Positions 57,240 to 64,000 of a stretch of 64,000 nt of DNA are shown in pieces. Both the position numbers and the translations under genes were made by a program. Under the pieces are notes generated by a model that had not been told where the DNA came from, ran no database searches, and worked only from the letters and a program-made list of their open reading frames with translations. Position 1 is the stretch's first letter. The number at the start of each line of letters is the position of its first letter. Source of the DNA: Pedobacter frigiditerrae (lineage in GTDB: Bacteria; Bacteroidota; Bacteroidia; Sphingobacteriales; Sphingobacteriaceae); contig NZ_SJSK01000003.1 in assembly GCF_004331645.1 (NCBI RefSeq), positions 310,301 through 374,300 on the forward strand, read 5' to 3'.

Positions 57240-58706
57240 ATGGGAAAAGTGACAGGATTTTTTGAATACGAAAGAGTTTCGCCTTCAAGACAAGAACCAA
57301 AAGATCGTTTACAACATTATAACGAATTCCTAGATCCGCTTCCGGCAGAACAGTTAAATAAACAAGCCGCTCGTTGTATGGATTGTGGCGTTCCATTTTG
57401 CCAATCAGGTTGCCCATTAGGTAATGTTATACCAGAATTTAATGATGCAGTTTATAAGGGAGAATGGTTAAATGCTACTGAAATATTATTAAGCACTAAT
57501 AACTTCCCAGAATTTACAGGAAGAATTTGCCCTGCACCTTGCGAAAGCGCTTGTGTGCTAGGTATCAATAAATCTCCAGTATCAATTGAGGAAATTGAAA
57601 AACACATTATAGAAATTGCTTTTGAAAAGGGTTTCATCAAAGCAAATGCACCATTAATTAGAACAGGCAAAAAAGTGGCTGTAATTGGCTCTGGTCCGGC
57701 AGGATTGGCAGCTGCAGCTCAACTGAATAAAGCTGGTCATGAAGTAGTGGTTTTTGAACGTGATGATGTTCCAGGTGGTTTATTAAGATACGGTATTCCA
57801 GATTTTAAACTACAAAAAGATGTAGTAGAGAGAAGGATTAACTTAATGGAAGAAGAAGGCATTGTATTTAACTGTAATGCTAACGTTGGTGAAAATGTAG
57901 AATTAAGTACCTTATTAAGAGATTATCAAGCTATTGTATTGGCAGGCGGTTCTACTATTCCGCGTGACTTAAACTTGCCGGGAAGAGAATTAGAAGGTAT
58001 TTATCCTGCAATGGACTTCTTAAAGCAACAAAACAAAAGAGTTGGTGGTAGACCAATTGTAGGCAAGGAATTAAAAGCAACTGGTAAAAACGTAATTGTA
58101 ATTGGTGGTGGAGATACAGGTTCAGATTGTATTGGTACATCAAACCGTCAGGGTGCAAAATCGGTTACGCAGTTTGAGATCATGCCAATGCCACCACAAA
58201 GCAGAACTGAGCATATGCCTTGGCCACAATACCCAATGTTGTTAAAAGTAACTTCATCACATGAGGAAGGTGCACATAGGAATTGGGCGGTTAATACACA
58301 GAAGTTCAATGCTGATGAAAACGGTAATTTAAAATCTTTAAGTGTTATTGAGGTGCAATGGGAAATTGATGCCAATGGAAGAGCTTTAGGTTTCAAAGAA
58401 GTTCCAGGTACAGAAAAAGAATATCCTTGTGAATTGGTTTTATTAGCGATGGGTTTCTTGCATCCTCAAAAAGAAGGATTAATAGAAAAACTAGGTGTAG
58501 AATTAGATGTGCGTGGAAATGTAAAGGCAGTTGAAGGTGAGTTTCAAACTAATATTCCGAAGGTTTTTGCCGCTGGTGACATGAGAAGAGGTCAGTCTTT
58601 AGTTGTATGGGCCATTTCTGAAGGAAGAGAAACCGCTAGAAAAGTAGATGAATATTTAATGGGTTACAGCAAGTTGCCATCTAAGGATGCTGTTGCTTAC
58701 GCATAA
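57240..58706 (+). CDS. gltD: Glutamate synthase small subunit (NADPH-dependent)
   Basis: Oxidises NADPH on FAD and passes electrons through iron-sulfur clusters to GltB. The 488-residue protein has the N-terminal cysteine motifs CMDCGVPFCQSGCPLGN and CPAPCESAC. The first dinucleotide-binding motif is GSGPAGLAAA, the second GGGDTGSDC, and there is a C-terminal FAD contact, FAAGDMRRGQSLVV. The single-base gap to gltB indicates one operon with coupled translation. Confidence 0.97.
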   Translation: MGKVTGFFEYERVSPSRQEPKDRLQHYNEFLDPLPAEQLNKQAARCMDCGVPFCQSGCPLGNVIPEFNDAVYKGEWLNATEILLSTNNFPEFTGRICPAPCESACVLGINKSPVSIEEIEKHIIEIAFEKGFIKANAPLIRTGKKVAVIGSGPAGLAAAAQLNKAGHEVVVFERDDVPGGLLRYGIPDFKLQKDVVERRINLMEEEGIVFNCNANVGENVELSTLLRDYQAIVLAGGSTIPRDLNLPGRELEGIYPAMDFLKQQNKRVGGRPIVGKELKATGKNVIVIGGGDTGSDCIGTSNRQGAKSVTQFEIMPMPPQSRTEHMPWPQYPMLLKVTSSHEEGAHRNWAVNTQKFNADENGNLKSLSVIEVQWEIDANGRALGFKEVPGTEKEYPCELVLLAMGFLHPQKEGLIEKLGVELDVRGNVKAVEGEFQTNIPKVFAAGDMRRGQSLVVWAISEGRETARKVDEYLMGYSKLPSKDAVAYA

Positions 58707-58717
58707 GAAAAGGAAAG

Positions 58718-58784
58718 CGTCATTTCGACAGTGCGCAGCGACGAGAAGTCTATCTAGCAGATTTCTCCTAACGTTGAAATGACG
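58718..58784. repeat. Dispersed palindromic repeat, TTCGAC subtype
   Basis: Begins CGTCATTTCGACAGTGCGCA and ends GTTGAAATGACG, 67 bases, just after gltD. It is the shortest full-length copy of this subtype in the window. Confidence 0.75.
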
Positions 58785-58794
58785 ATAAATTAAT

Positions 58795-58840
58795 AGCCAC
58801 AGATTCGCAGATTTTAAGTCTGAAGGTCTGTGGCTTTTTG
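58795..58840 (+). terminator. Terminator of the gltBD operon
   Basis: AGCCACAGA (58795-58803) pairs with TCTGTGGCT (58827-58835), with T residues after. The loop contains a smaller inverted pair, CAGA...TCTG. Confidence 0.8.
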
Positions 58841-58863
58841 ATTTTATTAATTAGTTTAGGTAA

Positions 58864-59340
58864 ATGAAAAACTATCAAAAAGAAATTGTTTGGTTTGTTG
58901 TTTTATGTCTAATTTCTATTCTTCTTTCCTTTTATATGGGGATAGGCTTTGGTAGTCACAGTATTGATATTAACCTTCATGATACTTATTTCTTAGTGAA
59001 GAGTAATCTCTTCTTTTTTATATGTTGTATGTTAGTTTTTTACCCAGTTTATTTGGTAAGAATTTTAATTGTAAGATTAGAAAATCTAATTGCTAACTGC
59101 ATATTTTTAATCCTAAATTTTTTATTGACGCTAGTTATGGTCTTTGGTACCATATTTCAATATAAACTTGCAGGCGAAACCATCTATCCGCCACTTTCAG
59201 CCGTTCCTGTTGAAGTTAAGAACGGTGGATTAGGCAACTTCTTTTATATATCAATTGCCATTTCATTATTATTAATTGCATTAGAAATTTTTATTGCTCG
59301 TAAGACCTTAGCGAAAAACAGCATTAATTCAAAGAAATAA
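58864..59340 (+). CDS. Four-helix membrane protein with cytochrome-oxidase-I-like HDTYF motif
   Basis: Function unknown. The 158-residue protein has about four hydrophobic helices. Between helices 1 and 2 it carries INLHDTYFLV, which recalls the HDTYF motif of cytochrome c oxidase subunit I. It has no equivalent of the haem and copper histidines, so it is not an oxidase subunit by itself. The rest is Ile-, Leu- and Phe-rich with a basic C-terminus (ARKTLAKNS). It is transcribed alone after the gltBD terminator. Confidence 0.65.
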   Translation: MKNYQKEIVWFVVLCLISILLSFYMGIGFGSHSIDINLHDTYFLVKSNLFFFICCMLVFYPVYLVRILIVRLENLIANCIFLILNFLLTLVMVFGTIFQYKLAGETIYPPLSAVPVEVKNGGLGNFFYISIAISLLLIALEIFIARKTLAKNSINSKK

Positions 59341-59420
59341 AAGTCAATACCTTGTTCTTATTTTTTTGAAACGAGCAAGAAGTAAAGTAAAATGAAGGGC
59401 GGGTTTAGCCAAAAGCTGGT

Positions 59421-59482
59421 GTCATTGTTTTTCTAAATAAATTATTTGACTTTGCCTAGTAGATTGCCACGTCGCAATGACG
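59421..59482. repeat. Degenerate dispersed repeat
   Basis: Begins GTCATTGTTTTTC and ends CGTCGCAATGACG, with AATAAATTATTTGAC in the middle. It lies between the membrane protein gene and the oxidoreductase operon. Confidence 0.55.
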
Positions 59483-59574
59483 GCTCTTACTATAGAATCC
59501 TTCTAAATTGCCAAAACCTAATGAAAGAAATTTTGTTATTCCGATATTAGAGAAATAACCATTCCTTATTTATT

Positions 59575-60195
59575 ATGGCTGAAATTGATACTAACCAATC
59601 TGGTGATACACGCCGTGATTTCTTAAAAAAATCTACACTTATTACTGCACTATCCTTAACGCCTTTAACGGTTTTAAAAGCGGCAGACAATAAAGTAGAT
59701 GAGCAATTTGCAGAACTTTTTGAGAAAATCCCCTTGAACTTGAAGGTAAATAACAAGCCTTTTTCTTTAAAAGTAGAGCCTAGAGTTACGCTTTTAGATT
59801 TATTAAGGGAGCAATTACGCTTAACGGGTACTAAAAAAGGTTGCGACCATGGGCAGTGTGGCGCTTGTACAGTTCACGTAGATGGCGTTAGAGTAAATTC
59901 TTGTTTGAGTTTGGCAGTAATGAACGAAGGAAAGAGCATTACTACCATTGAGGGTTTAGCCAATGGCGATGTACTACATCCAATGCAAGCTGCTTTTATT
60001 AAACATGATGGTTTTCAATGTGGTTATTGCACACCAGGACAAATCATGAGCGCTGTGGCTTGTATTCGTGAAGGTCACGCTAATTCTAAGGAAGAAATCA
60101 GGGAATACATGAGTGGAAATATTTGTCGCTGTGGCGCTTACCCTAACATAATTGATGCGATACAAGAAGTTAAAGAAAAGGGAGCAGCGATATGA
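59575..60195 (+). CDS. Aldehyde oxidoreductase / xanthine dehydrogenase family, [2Fe-2S] subunit (PaoA-like)
   Basis: Electron-transfer subunit of a periplasmic molybdenum hydroxylase. The 206-residue protein starts with a twin-arginine signal (TRRDFLKKS), so the complex is probably exported folded. The plant-type [2Fe-2S] site is GCDHGQCGACTVHVDG with a further Cys in RVNSC. The second cluster uses CGYCTPGQ and GNICRCGAY. This matches PaoA of the E. coli PaoABC aldehyde oxidase. The next gene overlaps by 4 bases. Confidence 0.94.
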   Translation: MAEIDTNQSGDTRRDFLKKSTLITALSLTPLTVLKAADNKVDEQFAELFEKIPLNLKVNNKPFSLKVEPRVTLLDLLREQLRLTGTKKGCDHGQCGACTVHVDGVRVNSCLSLAVMNEGKSITTIEGLANGDVLHPMQAAFIKHDGFQCGYCTPGQIMSAVACIREGHANSKEEIREYMSGNICRCGAYPNIIDAIQEVKEKGAAI

Positions 60196-61175
60196 TTAAT
60201 TTCCAATACTTAAGAACTACGGTTGTTAAAACCGCGTTGGGTTTAGTGAGTAAAGATCCAAAAGCAACATTTATTGCTGGGGGAACGAACTTGGTTGATT
60301 TAATGAAAAGGGGAGTAACCGCTCCAGAAAAGCTGATTGATATTAATCACCTGCCTTTAAAACAGATTGAGTTAAAAAATAACATATTGCATATTGGCGC
60401 ATTGGTTTCTAATTCGGCATTGGCTGAAAATGCGATTGTTGCAGCCAAATTCCCCTTATTAATGTTGGCTTTGCAATCTGGTGCTTCCGCACAATTAAGA
60501 AACGTAGCTACTGTTGGTGGTAACATGATGCAACGCACACGTTGTGGTTATTTTTACGATACCACAATGCCTTGCAATAAACGGGAGCCAGGAACAGGTT
60601 GTGGTGCAATTGGTGGTTACAATAGAATGCATGCCATATTCGGCACATCAGCATCTTGTATTGCTGTTCACCCCAGTGACATGTGTGTTGGTTTAGCCGC
60701 ATTAGATGCTCAAGTAGTTATTGCTGGTACGAAAGGTGAAAGAAAGATAAACTTTGTAGATTTTCACCGTTTAGCTGGTACAACACCAGAAAAAGACAAT
60801 AATTTGCAAAAAGGTGAATTGATTGTGAGGTTAGAAATCCCAGTAAACAATTTAAACAAGCATATTCATTATTTAAAAGTAAGAGACCGTTCTTCTTATG
60901 CTTTTGCCTTAGTTTCTGTTGCGGCTGCATTGGAGATTAAGGATGGCTCTATTACAAATGTTCGTTTGGCAATGGGTGGTGTTGCACACAAACCTTGGCG
61001 ATTGACAACTGCTGAAGCATTTTTAAAAGGGAAAACAGCAACTCCAGCAAATTTTGAGGAAGCTGCAAAACTTGCTATGAAGGATGCTAAAGGTTTTGGA
61101 GAAAATGATTTCAAACTAAAGCTTGCCCCAAACTCAATTATTGAAGCGTTAACTATTGCCAAATCGAAAGCGTAA
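60192..61175 (+). CDS. Aldehyde oxidoreductase FAD-binding subunit (PaoB-like)
   Basis: Carries FAD and passes electrons to the final acceptor. The 327-residue protein has the FAD motif FIAGGTNLVDLMKRGV near the start and GASAQLRNVATVGGNMMQRT in the middle. It also has a cysteine-rich insert (RCGYF, MPCNKREPGTGCG, SASC) that in PaoB-type subunits binds an extra [4Fe-4S] cluster. The C-terminal CO dehydrogenase flavoprotein domain is present. Overlaps of 4 bases with the gene before and 1 base with the gene after show a tightly coupled operon. Confidence 0.93.
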   Translation: MINFQYLRTTVVKTALGLVSKDPKATFIAGGTNLVDLMKRGVTAPEKLIDINHLPLKQIELKNNILHIGALVSNSALAENAIVAAKFPLLMLALQSGASAQLRNVATVGGNMMQRTRCGYFYDTTMPCNKREPGTGCGAIGGYNRMHAIFGTSASCIAVHPSDMCVGLAALDAQVVIAGTKGERKINFVDFHRLAGTTPEKDNNLQKGELIVRLEIPVNNLNKHIHYLKVRDRSSYAFALVSVAAALEIKDGSITNVRLAMGGVAHKPWRLTTAEAFLKGKTATPANFEEAAKLAMKDAKGFGENDFKLKLAPNSIIEALTIAKSKA

Positions 61176-63304
61176 TGGGAAATTTATTTTTTAAAGATGA
61201 AAACGACCGTGTAGACGGTGTTGATAAGGTAACTGGAAAGGCTAAATATTTTGCAGAGTATCAATTACCTGGATTAACTTATGGTGTTTTAGTTACGAGC
61301 ACTATAACCAAAGGAAAAATAACAGCAATAGATAGCAAAGCAGCTTCGGGAGCTCCGGGAGTTTTGGGTGTACTATCTCACTTAAATAAACCTTCAGTTG
61401 CTGGATATGAAGCAGAAGGTGGTGCAAAACTGAAGATATTTTATACTGACCAAGTTTTATTTAATGGGCAACCAATTGCCTTAGTTGTGGCTGATACTTT
61501 TGAAAGGGCCACTTTTGCAGCATCTTTAGTTAAGGTAACTTATGAAAAAGGAGCTTTTAATACTGATTTTGAGAAAAGCATTAAAGATGCCAGTGTAAAA
61601 AAATTACAAGGTGCTGCACCTTATGTAAGAGGCGTGGAAAATGCTTATAAAACTGCCGAAGTACAGGTTGAGCAAACTTATGTAATGCCAGTTGAAACTC
61701 ATAATCCGATGGAATTGCATGGGATTATTGCAGATTGGCGACCAAACGACCAAGTTACAGTTTATGCCAAAACACAAGGTGTAAAGGCTACCCAAAACAC
61801 AATTGCTGGGGCGTTTAAAATTCCTGCGGAAAGTGTTCAGGTTAATTCTGAATTTGTGGGAGGTGGTTTTGGAATGGCTTTAAGAACATGGCCTTTGGAA
61901 ATTGCTACGGTGATGGCATCTAAACATCTTAAAAAGCCTGTTAAGCTAGTTATTACCCGCGACCAGATGTTTACAATGGTTGGTAACAGACCTGCGGCAC
62001 ATCAAAAGATTGGCTTAGGCGCAACTAAGGATGGCAAAATTACAGGTATCACGCATACAGCTTTTGGACAAAGCTCTACATACGAGAACTTTACTGAAGG
62101 CGTAGTGAACATGAGTAAGTTTATGTACAGTTCTGAAAATGTGAATACCAATTATTACATCGTTCCACTAGATATGAGTGTGCCTATTTGGATGCGTGGA
62201 CCAGGTGAAGCGACGGGAGCCTTTGCTTTAGAAAGTGCTATTGATGAAATGGCTCACGCTTTGGATATGGATCCACTAGACTTTAGGATTAAAAATGATC
62301 CAGAAAAGGACCCTGCTCAAAATAGACCATTTTCTAGTAAATATATTAAGGAAGCTTATAAATTAGGTTCGGCCAAAATTGGTTGGGATAAAAGGAAAAA
62401 CAAACCTAGAAGCATTGTAGAAGGTTCTTGGAACGTAGGCTATGGTGTAAGTATTGGTGTGTTTAATGCTGGTAGAGGTAGAGCTAGTGTAAAAGGTATC
62501 TTAAAAGCAGATGGAACTTTGGTTTTACAAAGTGCCACAAGTGATATTGGTCCAGGAACTGGAACAGGAATGGGATTAATTGCTAGTAAGCTAATGAATA
62601 TCCCTACTGATAAAATTACGTTTGAGTTAGGCGATTCTTCTTTACCACCAGCACCAAGTCAGGGTGGCTCTGCTACACTTTCTACAGTTGGTTCTGCTGT
62701 TAATGATGTTTGTGTAGCCTTAAAAGCAACTATTGCAGAATTAGCAGCTAATTCAAATATGGATGCTACCTCTAACTTTGTTGATGTATTGAAGAAAAAC
62801 AACTTACCGATGATTGAAAAAACCATTCAATCGTCTCAGAATAACCCAGATGCAAAGAATTATTCGATGTACTCTTTTTCTATCCACTTTGTGCAGGTTA
62901 AAGTGCATCAATTAACGGGTGTGGTAAAAGTGAGTAAAATTGTTTCTGTTGGAGATAGTGGAAAGATTGTTAGTCCGAAAACAGCTCGTAGCCAGATGGT
63001 TGGTGGTGCAGTTGGTGGCATTGGAATGGCCTTAACAGAAGAAGCCATTTTAGATAATCGCTATGGCAGATATGTAAATAACAACTTTGCTGATTACCAC
63101 GTTCCTGTACATGCAGATGTACCTGAGGTGGATGTAATTTTTATTGATAAACCAGACCCAATTGTAAATCCGATGGGAGCGAAGGGAATGGGAGAGATTG
63201 CAATCATTGGTTTTGCCGGTGCAGTTGCTAATGCTGTTTTTAATGCAACGGGTAAAAGGATAAGAAGTTTACCAATTACACCTGATAAAGTTTTGATGGG
63301 TTAG
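61175..63304 (+). CDS. Aldehyde oxidoreductase molybdenum-binding subunit (PaoC-like)
   Basis: Catalytic subunit holding the molybdenum cofactor; oxidises aldehydes or related substrates to acids. The 709-residue protein has the two xanthine dehydrogenase domains, with VDGVDKVTGKAKYFAEY at the N-terminus. Cofactor-contact stretches include GGGFGMALRTWP and QGGSATLSTVGSA. The catalytic glutamate is Glu674 in GAKGMGEIAI. Its start codon shares one base with the previous stop. No XdhC/PaoD-type cofactor insertion gene follows in the window. The substrate is unknown. Confidence 0.94.
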   Translation: MGNLFFKDENDRVDGVDKVTGKAKYFAEYQLPGLTYGVLVTSTITKGKITAIDSKAASGAPGVLGVLSHLNKPSVAGYEAEGGAKLKIFYTDQVLFNGQPIALVVADTFERATFAASLVKVTYEKGAFNTDFEKSIKDASVKKLQGAAPYVRGVENAYKTAEVQVEQTYVMPVETHNPMELHGIIADWRPNDQVTVYAKTQGVKATQNTIAGAFKIPAESVQVNSEFVGGGFGMALRTWPLEIATVMASKHLKKPVKLVITRDQMFTMVGNRPAAHQKIGLGATKDGKITGITHTAFGQSSTYENFTEGVVNMSKFMYSSENVNTNYYIVPLDMSVPIWMRGPGEATGAFALESAIDEMAHALDMDPLDFRIKNDPEKDPAQNRPFSSKYIKEAYKLGSAKIGWDKRKNKPRSIVEGSWNVGYGVSIGVFNAGRGRASVKGILKADGTLVLQSATSDIGPGTGTGMGLIASKLMNIPTDKITFELGDSSLPPAPSQGGSATLSTVGSAVNDVCVALKATIAELAANSNMDATSNFVDVLKKNNLPMIEKTIQSSQNNPDAKNYSMYSFSIHFVQVKVHQLTGVVKVSKIVSVGDSGKIVSPKTARSQMVGGAVGGIGMALTEEAILDNRYGRYVNNNFADYHVPVHADVPEVDVIFIDKPDPIVNPMGAKGMGEIAIIGFAGAVANAVFNATGKRIRSLPITPDKVLMG

Positions 63305-63312
63305 TTAAGTTT

Positions 63313-63359
63313 GTCACGTTGAGCTTGTCGAAACGTCCTTCGACAAGCTCAGGATGACA
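63313..63359. repeat. Short palindromic repeat acting as a hairpin
   Basis: GTCACGTTGAGCTTGTCGAA and TTCGACAAGCTCAGGATGAC form a long imperfect stem with a short loop, between convergent genes. It probably ends transcription in both directions and belongs to the TTCGAC repeat subtype. Confidence 0.8.
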
Positions 63360-63367
63360 ATACTATT

Positions 63368-64000
63368 TTACTTTTCTGTTGGGTTCTTTTTACCAGTCAA
63401 TAACTTCTCTACAGTTTTTTGTATACGTTCTAATCTTGTTTTTTCTTGTTTAGCGGTGATTACCCAAAGCACATATTCTTTGCGATTAGTATAAGATATT
63501 GATTCATAAAAACTTAAAGCACTGCTTTGTTTTTCCAACTCCGCTTTTAGGTCTGCAGGGAGAGTTACGATTTTATTGGTTATATCAACATAGTTGCTAT
63601 AATCATTGGTTTGTATTTCTGCATTACCGCGACCAGATTTCTTTTGGGCATTAACTGGTTTAATTCTTATGGCTGTCCAAGTCTCATCTATTGCAGCAGA
63701 AGCACAAGGTGTTAAATTATAGACTTTTAAATCATCCCAACCCATCATTAAGTTTAAGTCGCTAGCTAGTTTAGATTTAGCTTTTGGATAGATAATCCAA
63801 CAAATAGTTTTATCATTAATCAACTTGGCCTCTTGATTTAATGTGGCTAATAAATCAGCTTTTGTGATGGCGAAAATTAATAAGCCATCATAATTTTCTA
63901 CATCACTAGGTGAAATGCTTATTTCTGATGGAATATCGCCAATAATATTTGGAAAGTTTTCTGGTGCATTCAATACTTTTACCTTAAAACCAGATTTGAT
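63368..64000 (-). CDS. DUF3052-like plus OmdA (YdeI) domain protein (5' end outside window)
   Basis: The frame stays open to base 64000 (upstream codons read IKSGFKVKV before LNAPENFP), so the start is beyond the window; the TTG at 63973 is not the start. The N-terminal part has the DUF3052-like pattern DGLLIFAITKADLL and CWIIYPKAKSKLASDLN with GWDDLKVYNL. The C-terminal part, LPADLKAELEKQSSALSFYE and KEYVLWVITAKQEKTRLERI, matches the OmdA/YdeI domain linked to bacteriocin protection. The joining of the two domains is found in Bacteroidota. Cytoplasmic; precise role unknown. Confidence 0.75.
   Translation of the reverse strand: MKSGFKVKVLNAPENFPNIIGDIPSEISISPSDVENYDGLLIFAITKADLLATLNQEAKLINDKTICWIIYPKAKSKLASDLNLMMGWDDLKVYNLTPCASAAIDETWTAIRIKPVNAQKKSGRGNAEIQTNDYSNYVDITNKIVTLPADLKAELEKQSSALSFYESISYTNRKEYVLWVITAKQEKTRLERIQKTVEKLLTGKKNPTEK

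Overview
The window looks like a chromosomal segment of a Bacteroidota, most likely a Sphingobacteriaceae such as Pedobacter. The grounds are AT-rich DNA, a SusC/SusD glycan-uptake pair, a hybrid two-component regulator with a periplasmic beta-propeller, lipoprotein signals, candidate TAnnTTTG promoter boxes and few Shine-Dalgarno sites. The genus is inferred from general knowledge; no search was run.

Layout. (1) 1-19.9 kb is a pectin utilisation locus, all on the + strand: an esterase cut by the left edge, a GH28 polygalacturonase, SusC, SusD, a beta-helix surface lipoprotein, a hybrid two-component sensor overlapping a LacI-type regulator, a GH3 glycosidase with a PA14 insert, and a PL1 pectate lyase. 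Together they would deacetylate and cut pectin outside, import oligomers through SusCD, finish degradation in the periplasm and sense the products. (2) 20.7-27.3 kb holds a SNF2-family ATPase, a 64-residue membrane protein, a LytS/LytT-type pair and a lipoprotein, separated by dispersed palindromic repeats. (3) 27.3-28.9 kb is a tandem repeat array, then a GC-richer DUF6266-like gene preceded by three clusters of 11-bp phased repeats, ending in a broken copy of the 3' end of the 64-residue gene. (4) 29.2-36.1 kb encodes a soluble poly-HAMP hybrid kinase of 1882 residues and a REC-kinase partner. (5) 36.2-40.3 kb is a run of small genes (DUF6331-like, SMI1/KNR4, DUF5063, secreted and membrane proteins) separated by paired inverted motifs resembling integron attC sites. 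(6) 40.4-48 kb has a TonB-C/TPR protein, two PqiA-like paralogues, small membrane and secreted proteins, a thioesterase and tRNA-Lys(UUU) followed by extra copies of its own 3' end. (7) 48-64 kb is mostly core metabolism: a second GH3, a GmhB-type phosphatase, a transaldolase-family enzyme, SRP RNA, gltB-gltD, a periplasmic molybdenum aldehyde oxidoreductase operon and a protein cut by the right edge.

Starts: several long reading frames begin at TTG codons upstream of a far better ATG plus signal peptide. I used the ATG in those cases and say so. Functional names come from motifs read by eye.

Most worth a second look: the 11-bp phased repeats next to the DUF6266-like gene, the attC-like cassette run, the repeated tRNA-Lys 3' ends, and the poly-HAMP kinase.
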